DNA from: Pratylenchus scribneri
Lineage: Eukaryota > Nematoda > Chromadorea > Rhabditida > Pratylenchidae
Reading direction: 5' to 3'
Assembly (NCBI GenBank): GCA_030063045.1
Contig: JAQSEB010000203.1
Span: 682,001-746,000 of the forward strand
Length of the DNA: 64,000 nucleotides
This document shows, one piece after another, positions 42,451 through 52,107 of the stretch (position 1 is the stretch's first letter; each line of letters opens with the position of its first letter). Position numbers and translations under genes: made by a program. The notes below the pieces were generated by a model, which was not told the DNA's origin, made no database searches, and saw only the letters and a list, made by a program, of their open reading frames with translations.

Positions 42451-44047
42451 TTCAAATTTGCCCCCGGGCAGGCTCGAACTCACCCAACCAATTCTTTTGG
42501 GATTATTCTGTTGGAAAATATTTTGATTTATTGTTAATTTCTTAAGAAATGAAGTGAAAACGAGAATATTGGCCGGCCTAAATAGAAACCCACCCCCAAT
42601 TATTTGGTCGGTCATTTATAGCCTATAGTCATTTGATTTGCCTGACTGAGTGAGTGAGGGCGCGCGCGCGACATTGGCTTTTGAGATGGGAGGAAATGGG
42701 CATGGACCGGCACAGGCAGGCTATTTGCGGCATGGACTGCGCAAATTCACGTGAAAATTTGGGCCAATTCCTATTTTAGCTATAGCTCCATAAAACAAAG
42801 TCCAAAGTATTTTTATTTAAAAAAATAAAAATTAAATAAAAATAGTTTAAAGCCGATGTCATTGTCAATAATGCCTAATAAGGGCCTTTCCTATTCATCC
42901 TACTGTACTCCCACTTTTTGCATAATCTCCCGGTCACCCTATCAATCAAATATTGCCCCAATCTACCTTTTTTAAATCCGCTCATTTTCCATACAAATGT
43001 TCAAATTTTATTTATATTGGTCGGATGAAATTCGGCTGTATATAAAATCGTAACATCATAAGGAGCCATTTTTTTGCCGGATAACAGAGAAAGGTGGAAA
43101 GGAATTTGAGTAAATGATGGAATTTGCAAAAAAATGTTTGGATTTTGATGGATTGAATGATGATTTGCTGGCCACACGCTGCCCATTACCTCCGGTTACC
43201 TCCTGGCACGATGAGGGCACTTTTTTGGGCCATTGGATGCGCAGCGGCCGGCCAAATGCACGGCACATCTTCACGTGAAATCCGATCGGATCAAATGTAC
43301 ATTGTACATTTGATAAATAATATTTTGATAGGCCGAAAAACTAAGGCTTATGATTTTTGGTGTCCTATTGCATCATTTGTATTTGTAATTGTAATTATAA
43401 TTTTTATTATTTAATTTGACGAAAAAAACATTGAAAATGGCGAAAAGATTAGGTATAATAGTTCAATGGTTTAGCCTAGGCCCCTAACCCTATATCAATC
43501 GATAGATCTCATCAAGATGCGTCGAATGGTTTTTAATTTGACATGGTTTGATCAAAAATTTAATGGCATTAAACCTTCTGAACCGGATTTCGTTGTTGGT
43601 GAAAAACTAAGTTTGATTAAATCTAAGCCAAAAAAATATAAACCTAATGAAGTGTTTTAAATTCTATCGATTGGGAATAAGCCTTATGACGAGTCTGGGA
43701 GATTTCTGAACAGTTACAATTACAAACATTTGGGCATTTTTCAATATTTTTTTTTGACATTCCTTTTAAAATCAGTATTAATCATTCCCATTTATTTCCA
43801 TCAATACAAATCCGCAGAAAATTTAATGAATACACTTTTTGAACGAAAGGGAATAATTTTTATTCAAATAATTCAGCAAATATAATCGAAAATGTTTTCG
43901 GTCAAAGTTGTGTTCTTAAATAATTGGAATAAATTAAGCAAAATTTCTTGATGATTGGATTGAGGGGATAAAACTAGACGGAAGCAAATGATAAATTTAA
44001 ATTGATTTATTATAAATAATTTCTTTTGTTATTCCCAATCTTCCTCA

Positions 44048-47000
44048 TTATTCGGCATTCTTTTCCACCATTGCTTTCACCGAGCAATTGGCCAATTTGA
44101 CGCCATAATGACCGCGCCAGAATTGATTATCCATTCCCCAGCATCGCAATTTCAAGTAACGCATTCCAGAGGGATAGTTTTTGAATTTGTGCTCCACACG
44201 GTTCCAGCCTTCGTCTAAATTGAATAAAAATTTTACAAAAATAAATTCATTATATCATAGTTTTGATCGTAGTGCGACACTTGCGGACGAAATGGTCTGG
44301 AGCCGATGGTGGTAAAGCCTGTGTGGAATTGTAAGAGTATTTTATTATAGACATAAAATTAGCTACAAAAGACATCAAAAGCATTGGCCAAATTTGAATA
44401 TTCACCGAGTTATGGCCAAAAAACCGTTGATTTGATTAAAATTGTTTTTCTGACTGTTTTTTGGCCATAACTCGGTGAATATTCAAATTAGGCCAATGCT
44501 TTTGATATAATTTTATAGCTAATTTTATGCCTAATAAAATGTTCTTAACAATTCTACACTCACCATCGGCTCCAGACCATTTCGTCTGCAAGTGTCGGCC
44601 TTTGATAATTTAAAAAGGATAAAATTTAATGGTGCTAACGCATTTCAATTAAAAAGATCATTTAATACTTAGTTTGATTTTTATTGAAATATTTTTTTAA
44701 AAAGACTTTTCGGTGAAACTGGCAAAAATGGTTTAAAAGTTTGTCATACATTTACACAAACCATAAATACCATTGGATAGATCTAGTCAAAACGCATCGA
44801 ATGGTATTAAATTTGTCATGGTTTTAATTAATAAAGGGTATCTATACATAAATATTAAACGGTTTAAACCGATTTTTGGTTCAAAACTAACTCGTTAAGT
44901 TTTTAATTATATTCTTATTTATAATGCTTTTAATTTCAATCTAAAGAATAATTTTCTAATATTTGATCGAATTTATGTTTATCCATAGAATAGCCGTAAA
45001 AGTTAGGCTTTTGGCCGTCAAAATTTTCAACCTTTAGAAAAAATTGAATTAATTTAAGAAAGAGTGATTTTTTGAAATCAAAAACTATCATATTCCTTTG
45101 AAAATTTCATTTTTCATTCCCTTATAATGGATGCATTGGATATTGCATTATTTCCCTTTGATGGTCCCTCGGGCATTCTCTTGTAAAAATCTTTCTTTCT
45201 TTCCCTTTCGTTTTTTTGATACAGTATTCCCCTGCGAAACTAATTGGCCATTCCCTTAACCAATTATTCATTTGATAACAATAAAAATTTCGACAGGTCG
45301 AAATGGAGGACCCTTGGTCACCTAGTTCCCATTTAAAAATATTTGAAGTAGAAAATGAAATTCTCTCACCTTGCCATTGTGCAAACTGCAATGTGATCAT
45401 CGCACCAACCGGATGGCCATTATTATCCCCGTGTTCTTCATGAAATTCACCATCATGCCAATTTCCTTCAACAAAGTGATCATCATATTGGTCACGTTGT
45501 GGCACTTCTTCGTTGACTCCCAATGAGCAGACCATTTGATAGCGAGAACCACAATCCGTTCGATTTGCGACCATTTCGCTGACAACAATTGTTGGACGGT
45601 AATTGTCCATGATGTCGTCCTTAAATTTATAAATATATTTGTAATTGCTATCAGAGATGGCATCGATGTCTCATCGTAAATCGAAATTTTGAAGGGTCAA
45701 AAAATTAAATCGAAATTATGGAGGGTCAAAAATTTTCGAAAATCGCAAATGGAAATTTCGGAGGTCAAAAAATTTTTCATAATCGCAAATCTAAATTTTG
45801 AAGGGTCGAAAAATTTTTGAAATTGCAAATCGAAATTTCGGAGGGTACAAAAAATTTTTGAAAATCGCAAATCTAAATTTCGAAGGGCCAGAAATTTCGC
45901 AAAAAACGTAAATCGAAATTTCGAAGGGTTAGAAAATTTTTGAAAAATACAAATGGAAATTTAAGAGTGTCGAAAATTTTTGAAAATCGCAAATCGATAT
46001 CATCCCTGTATTGATATAACATATAATCAAAATATTTTATGAATGATATTTGTCGACCATTGCAAATGTATTATTTAAAGAAAAAATTGATTTGTTTTTT
46101 AATAAAAATTCATATAAAAATTTAATAAAAAAACTCACAGTCAATCCCTCATCGGATAGTTTGATGCAAATAAATTTTGTGAATGGTTGATGACCGGTGG
46201 CCACACATGCCGCAATTGGTTCGCCAAATTCTTCTGGAAATTCCGATTGGCCATGAAGAAAGACTGGAGGAATTTCAATTCGAGGATGACTTCTTAAAAA
46301 TTAATATTTGATTGATGTATGTTTTTTTTTGCAAAAAAATGATTAGATCCGAATATCTAAGCATTTTTTATGATACTTTGGATTTATTTTTATAAACCTT
46401 ATCCAGATCTAATCTATTAGAAACCCCCGCTCTATTTGAAACCCCCGCTCTATTAGAAACCCCCGCTCTATTTGAAACCCCCGCTCTATTTGAAACCCCC
46501 GCTCTATTTGAAACCCCCGCTCTATTTGAAACCCCCGCTCTATTTGAAACCCCCGCTCTATTTGAAACCCCCGCTCTATTTGAAACCCCCGCTCTATTTG
46601 AAACCCCCGCTCTATTTGAAACCCCCGCTCTATTTGAAACCCCCGCTCTATTTGAAACCCCCGCTCTATTTGAAACCCCCGCTCTATTAGAAACCCCCGC
46701 TCTATTTGAAACCCCCGCTCTATTTGAAACCCCCGCTCTATTTGAAACCCCCGCTCTATTTGAAACCCCCGCTCTATTTGAAACCCCCGCTCTATTTGAA
46801 ACCCCCGCTCTATTAGTAACCCCCCCCTTCCTCCCAAAAAAATTTTTTTGTCAAAAATAATCAATTAGTAAGTAAAATTAAGCCGAAATAAGCATTTTTT
46901 TGTCTCAAAAATTTCAAAAAAATTCCCACCTCAGAGGGTCTCTGAAAATTAGTAACCCCGGGGTTACTAATAGAAGTTTTACGGTATGCATAGCTAATCA

Positions 47001-48242
47001 ATATGTATAGAGTGAAGTGAGGATTGAGCTATATTTGACCAAAAAATTTCAATTTTTTAGAGTTTAGAAGACCCATAAGATGAGTGAATTGGGTACCATC
47101 ATTTTTAAATTTCATGAATTCCATGAGTTTGGGTTTGTAACTTTTGAACCGGTTTAGTCCGGCGGCGGATTTTAAATTTTGGTAACCATTTACTACTAAT
47201 CCGATAGGAGTCGAATGGTAAATACGTTACGCCGAAAGCTGGGAATTTTCAATAGATGGGAAAAGTCACTACTAGATCTAGACCGCCTACTTTAGTCCCC
47301 CTTCCCTACTCCCAATATCTTGCTCAAATTTCTAGCTTTCGTTTTCTAACATTTAAATATGACCGCTGATCTGAATATCGGCTATTTACATAATTTCACT
47401 TGATTTTTTAGTAAATTTTATTTACCAAAAATCAAAGTGTACCATAAATATAAAAGCTAACCCGCCATCATTGTCCCTTCTTTGCCAAAGAATTCGACCG
47501 GCGCGCCATCTTGGATCCAATATTAAGCTGCTTTTATTCCGCAAATTCAAATTCCAACTGTCTTTGATGAAATTTCGACCAAAACTATGTTTGAGTGCCA
47601 TCATTTGGAATGATTTTGGAGAAATTCCACTCAGTTTAGGCCAATCCAAATGATATCCATCATAGTCCATTTTGTCACGCCAAAAGTAGCTTTCTGACAA
47701 AATTCGATTCCATTGTGGCGAGACCTGAAAAAATTGGGAAAAAGTAAAGGATCTAGTATTAAAAAAAATTTAAAAAAAAAATTCTCGAATAATTATGATG
47801 GTTGAGTGGCTTATCTTAGACCCTTCAATTTTATGCCGAATCTAGATTTTTCCAAGAAAGCTAATCGATTTATAATGATTTGGCTTTATATTTAACTAAT
47901 TTTAATTTAACTTTGAAGCAAAAACTAAAATAGGTTTAAACCATTTAATTCCAATTAGTTTTAATTAAACCATTGTTAATCAAAATTTATTAATGCGTGA
48001 TTTTTTCCTTTCATTTTGGTCCGAAATTCTGTTTTACCAAAAATCTCGTTTTATTGCTCGCTCTGATTTTAAGTTTTTGGGATAAACTTTATACCAATTA
48101 GTATCCATTTTAAAGTTTATTATAAATTTATTTAAAAATAATTTGAAACCTGAGTGCAAGTTTTCAACAATTCCTTGACTGGCATTCTCATCAGGATCAA
48201 TGCCAGCCCATCATCGGATGCAGCGGACAAATCAATAATCAT
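44048..48242 (-). CDS. F-box plus FBA (glycan-binding) protein, intact copy 1
   Basis: Exons 48150-48242, 47462-47724, 46139-46292, 45370-45619 and 44048-44214; 927 nt, 308 aa, all phases close. The F-box is split across exons 1 and 2 (MIIDLSAASDDGLALILMRM, then VSPQWNRILSESYFWRDKM). The FBA domain fills the rest, with RNFIKDSWNL, HPRIEIPPVFLHGQ, MDNYRPTIVVSEMVANRTDC and a C-terminal NQFWRGHYGVKLANCSV that keeps the Trp expected at the glycan-binding loop of FBXO2/6. Role: substrate receptor of an SCF ubiquitin ligase, probably for N-glycoproteins. The upstream frame has an ATG at 48299, but MIID is the start shared by the paralogs. The PUR-like gene ends 260 bp upstream. Introns 2-4 carry a minisatellite, a tandem repeat and a foldback element. 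Confidence 0.85.
44275..44597. mobile_element. 323-bp foldback element in FBA gene intron 4
   Basis: The arms are near-perfect inverted repeats over almost the full length: CGACACTTGCGGACGAAATG at the left and its complement with one change at the right, meeting around a short loop near 44420-44455. No target duplication was identified. It probably folds into one long hairpin if transcribed within the intron. Confidence 0.7.
45672..46005. repeat. ~43-bp tandem repeat, about 8 copies
   Basis: Imperfect units contain CGCAAATCGAAATTTCGAAG followed by GGTCAAAAAATTTTTGAAAA-like sequence. The array is flanked by inverted GATGNCATCGAT / ATCGATATCATC. It sits in intron 3 of the FBA gene. Confidence 0.65.
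46411..46986. mobile_element. TACCGTA-family element expanded by a minisatellite
   Basis: The right end (about 46932-46986) is nearly identical to the right end of the element at 23271-23895: GAGGGTCTCTGAAAATTAGT, CCGGGGTTACTAATAGAAG, TTTTACGGTA. The left TIR is degenerate (CTATTAGAAACCCCC). Between them is the 22-copy 18-bp array. It lies in intron 2 of the FBA gene. Confidence 0.65.
46420..46815. repeat. 18-bp minisatellite, 22 units
   Basis: The unit is GAAACCCCCGCTCTATTT, repeated head to tail with almost no variation (TTT to TTA at the last base of three internal-to-terminal units). Being a multiple of three it stays open in some frames and reads as IERGFQ repeats on the minus strand. 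Unspliced coding use is unlikely. Confidence 0.95.
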
Positions 48243-48501
48243 TTTTTGGATGTTGTTTTTCTGTCGCTTGAAAACTTTTGCAAAAAAATTATTCAGCATC
48301 CACCAACTTTCTTTAAAAAAAGAATTATAGATTTTATTGAAATTTGCACAAAATAATCGATATTCCAAAATCAAAATATAATGATACGAATATTTTAAAA
48401 AATTAAAGAAAATTTTTATTGTCATTTATATTTAAAACATTTTCAACAAAATTGCATATTCTTCATCTTATTCATCCATCAATTTCTTCTTCTTTTTTTA
48501 T

Positions 48502-49582
48502 TTAAATTCTATATAATACTAATCCATCAGTGAGAAGTTGTTTTGGTATTTTTGCATGTGCCCCCCTCTCAATCATTTCTGTTCCATCATGCCGGATCAA
48601 CATATCGACCATTTTTTCACGCAACCAAAGCAATGCTTCCAATGGCAGATCTATTCGGGTTTTGATTTTGCCATCCAAATAAAATACAAAAACACGAATG
48701 AAGCACAATTGCTTTTGGTCATCATCCTCATTGGGTAAAAAGAATAAATTCAGTTTGTATTTTTGCAATTTTCCAATTATTTCAACAGTTTTTGATGTGG
48801 ATTGGCCTAAAATTTGTTCTTGAAGATTTGGGTGCATTTTAGAATTTTTAAGTCAAACCTTTAAATTTTTGACCAAAATTTTCCATCCTTAATTCCTTGA
48901 TAAGCTCATCCATTTTGTGCACAAAGGCATAGGCATCTTCAGGGACCAGAATGATCAAATATATACGACGAAACTGCACTTTATACTTTAAATTGGAAGG
49001 GAGCATTCTCATTTTTTGCAAAAGATCCTTACCACGATCCTGAAGAATTTTTGTCCATTTTTGTCCTTTAGTAACCGGAGTCTTAACATTTTTCTATTGA
49101 AATTGGTCAATTGATGATAGACGCGATAAATTTTGTCTTTGTCAACAATAATCGATGGAATTTCTTGTTGTTCATTTTGTTCAATTGAAGTTGGCATTTC
49201 GGTCTCTGATGAAATTGGTGAAATGGAATTTGCACTATCATCGATTGGAGAAGAAATTTCGGTGCAAAATTGATAGCGTTGGGTAAACTTAAATAAAATG
49301 GATTTTAATTTATTTTGATTTTTGAATGCTTTTTTATTTAATTTTTCATTTTTGGTTTAATGACAACCCATTTCGTAAATAAAATAGCCAAAAAAATTCT
49401 ATTTTACATTTGAAACAATTTTATCGATAATAAAAAACCTGTTGATTGAAATTCCAAAAACCGTGACTTTGCAAAATTTGACCACCAAATATTGCGTTTG
49501 AATTGTGCCAATTTGAGGAGAATGTTCTGATGCTAAATTTATTTGCCCATAATCGATAATAAAAATGACGTATTTGGAACAT
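48502..49582 (-). CDS. PUR-like repeat protein with presequence-like N-terminus, copy 1
   Basis: Exons 49439-49582, 49033-49287, 48859-48985 and 48502-48806; 831 nt, 276 aa, phases close. The N-terminus (MFQIRHFYYRLWANKFSIRT) is basic and aromatic with no acidic residue in the first 45, like a mitochondrial presequence. Exon 2 is a Ser/Glu-rich linker, then LRLLKDKNGQKFFRIV. Exon 3 reads YLIILVPEDAYAFVHKMDEL. Exon 4 is a second repeat: QKQLCFIRVFVF..., then LPLEALLWLREKMVDMLIRH. The strand-strand-helix pattern with Gly-x-x-Phe-Phe-x-Ile and Pro-x-x-Ala-x-x-Phe resembles PUR (PurA/PLP-1) repeats that bind single-stranded nucleic acid; this is inference. It lies 260 bp upstream of an F-box/FBA gene. 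A 3' acceptor TACTTTTAG lies 9 nt before the ATG, as for spliced-leader addition. Confidence 0.72.
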
Positions 49583-50045
49583 TTTTGAAGACTAAAAGTA
49601 ATAAAATTAATCACCTCAAAGTTTAAATTAAAATTTTACAATGTTAAATTAATTATAGCGAGCACTAAAAAATTATGCTGCTGGTATCAGTATTCAGTAC
49701 AGATTAACCTATATATAAAAAATGCAAAAACAACTACACCCTAAAATTGCTCGAATCTATTATTTATACTTACCTATAAAAATACTACTCATCAAAAAAT
49801 GGAAAATGCTCAAATTATTTTTTAGCTAAACCAAGCGAAAAAGTTTATTATGTTCCCAGAAAATTGGTGGTTTTAAAAAATTATCGATATTCTAAAATCA
49901 CAATTTTAGATAAGATACGAATAATTTAATTAAAACAATTATAGAATTTTATTCTTTAAATTTGTTAATATAATTTTATAAATGAGTAATATTTAAATTC
50001 AACAAAATAGAAGCATTCTACTTTTTCATCATTCATCAATTTTCT

Positions 50046-51539
50046 TTATTCTATTGTTTCTGTAAGTATTAGTCCATTCATTCGGAACTGTTTTGGTATT
50101 TTTGCCGGTGCCTCCCTCTCAATTGTTTCTGTCCCATCATGCCTATCCAACATATCGACCATTTGTTCACGTAGCCAAAGCAATGCTTCCAATGGCAGAA
50201 ACATATTTGTCATTGTCAATTTATTGGACTCCAAATTCAGTGCACACAATCGAATAATGCATAATTGCTTTTGTTGTCTGTATTTTGGGTTCAAATATGG
50301 GAAGATGTACAATTCCATTTGAAATTTGTGGAATAGGCCAGCCATTACGGCGATGTGTCGTTTCAATTCTGCTGGTTTGGGTACATTATCTATAAAATTA
50401 TGAATTTAAAATAAACAATTGAATTTCAATTGAGCTTTTTTGGTTTTAGATCATTTTTTTGACTCCATGAAGAGTGAAATGAACTGACGAGCTCACGGAG
50501 AATCACCTAAAGCCTCAACTACATTTAGTAGGGCCGTAGCCAGGGGGGGGCAAAAAAAAGTAAAAGTATGGACCCTTCTGTTTTTTAAATTTCCAAAAAA
50601 TAGACTAAAACCCGCACCCACCCACACCCATCCCATCAACAATTCCTTGCTACGGCCCTAATTTAGATAAAGCCATAATCCAAAAAAACGAGTCTATTTC
50701 TTATTAAGTCAGCGGCTTATTAAATTAATTTAATTGGCCAATAAATTGAAATAAATAACCTAGATTAGATTTTCAGTAACATTAGCAAACCTTGAAATTT
50801 TTGATCAGCAAATTCCCCCATCATTTCATCAATTTTGCGTACAAAGGCATAGGCATCCGCGGGAACCGAAATTTTGGGAAAATTTAGCTCAAATTTATTA
50901 TAATCGTCGAAAAACTTCAATTTGGGAATGGGAAATTATTCTATTTTTAGCGCATAAATATTAATAAAATATTACGTTGATAAGGAAGAATTTGTGCCCA
51001 TTTTTTCCCTTTATCAATTTTAGATTTAGCACTTTTCTTGATGGATCATTCAATGAAATATATCTGGCGTATAATTCGTCGATGTCGGGAATTTCTGTCC
51101 GAATTTCGTGTTGTTTAATAGTATTTGTTGATGTTCCGGCCATTGATGAAATTGGTGAAGTGGAATTTGTGTTATCATCGATGGGAGAAGAAATGTCATA
51201 ATTTCCGGTGCAAAATTGATGGCGTTGGACAAGCTGGATAAAAATGAATTTTTATTTTGTCTTATGTTTTTGGATTTTAATTTATTTTGGTTTAATTCAG
51301 CCAATTATTTGGAGACAAAAATAACCAAAAATTCTCTTTTCCTCATTTTTAAGCCAGCTTTTATTAATAAAAAAACCTCTTGATGATTGAAATTCCAATT
51401 AGGTCTGCAACCGTGGATTTTCGAAATTTGATCACTCAGCAAATATTGCGGTTGAATTTTGCCAATTTGAAAATGATGCTTTGCTGCTAACTTTATTTGC
51501 ACAAATTAATCGATGATAAAAATGACGTATTTGGAACAT
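50046..51539 (-). pseudogene. PUR-like repeat gene, copy 2, frameshifted in exon 1
   Basis: Exons 51377-51539, 50976-51233, 50791-50914 and 50046-50389. Exons 2-4 are open and in phase. Exon 1 starts normally (MFQIRHFYHRLICANKVSSK) but has four extra bases after TTT relative to both paralogs, putting a TGA at codon 36. A shorter protein could start at the ATG in exon 2 (MAGTSTNTIKQHE) and would lack the presequence. The two repeats (KLIKGKNGHKFFLIN; VPADAYAFVRKIDEMM; LPLEALLWLREQMVDMLDRH) are well preserved, so the lesion is young or the N-terminally short form is used. The product family is as for 48502-49582. Intron 3 hosts a 132-bp MITE. Confidence 0.68.
50529..50660. mobile_element. 132-bp MITE in PUR-like gene intron
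   Basis: TIRs TAGGGCCGTAGC / GCTACGGCCCTA (12 bp, perfect) flanked by direct repeats ATTTAG. The interior contains a G8 run and an A8 run on one side and CACCCACCCACACCC on the other. Superfamily not assigned. Confidence 0.65.
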
Positions 51540-52107
51540 TTTTGAAGGCTAAAAAATGTATAAAATTAATTACTTCAAAGTTATTTTGACATTTTTAAAT
51601 TAATTAATGAGTGAACAGTGAATTGAGTATTACAAAAATTTATGAGGGTGCAGTCTACCTTAGTTAGACTATGCTAAAAACGACTGCATTAACGTGTTAA
51701 AAAAATCGTCCGAAATGTCTATTATTAAGTAAAAAAAACCTAAAATGTCTAGAATCATTTCTCTGGTTTTTTTCGAAAAATAGGCTGTTTTATTTTTTTC
51801 GAAAAACAAATGGAATTTTTAAAAACAGTAAATTGATATTCATTAATTAGTTTTTTGACATAAAAATGAATTAAATGGAGTCAAATATGAATATGGGTAT
51901 TTAACCAGTAAGAAATTCGTTATTTTTTTTAAGACAAAATTAATAATTATTTTTATTCAAATAATTAGGCAAATAAAATCGAAATTCGGTCAAAGTTGCA
52001 TTTTTAAATAAATGGAATAAATTAATTCCCTGATTGAGAGAACAAAACAAAACAAAGACATTTGATAATTTAAAATCGATATATTTCCTTTTTATTCCTC
52101 TTTCTCT

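Larger units (their letters stand above)
27989..43277. promoter_or_regulatory. nine CACGTG E-boxes in and upstream of the MAD-like gene
   Basis: Sites start at 27989, 30245, 31338, 33971, 38033, 38065, 38748, 42748 and 43272. Those at 27989, 42748 and 43272 are the 10-bp palindrome TTCACGTGAA. CACGTG is the known target of MAX heterodimers including MAD. I saw none elsewhere in the window. Regulatory use is inference. Confidence 0.5.
39622..44047. other. intergenic region upstream of the MAD-like gene
   Basis: Holds the putative MAD-like promoter side, two E-boxes (42748, 43272) and two small foldback elements (42113-42282, 42336-42450). I see no convincing gene. The CpG-richer block at 40070-40600 has only low-complexity frames. 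Confidence 0.5.

Noticed and set aside
42450..42500. tRNA-like GAGTTCGAGCC on the minus strand
   Set aside because: T-stem has mismatches and no anticodon or acceptor arm can be drawn.
46420..46815. Regular direct repeats as a CRISPR array
   Set aside because: Units are contiguous 18-mers with no spacers, in a nematode intron.
46409..46864. 151-codon frame of IERGFQ repeats as a repetitive protein
   Set aside because: It is the 18-bp minisatellite read in a frame without stops; it lies in an intron and similar frames are open on the other strand.
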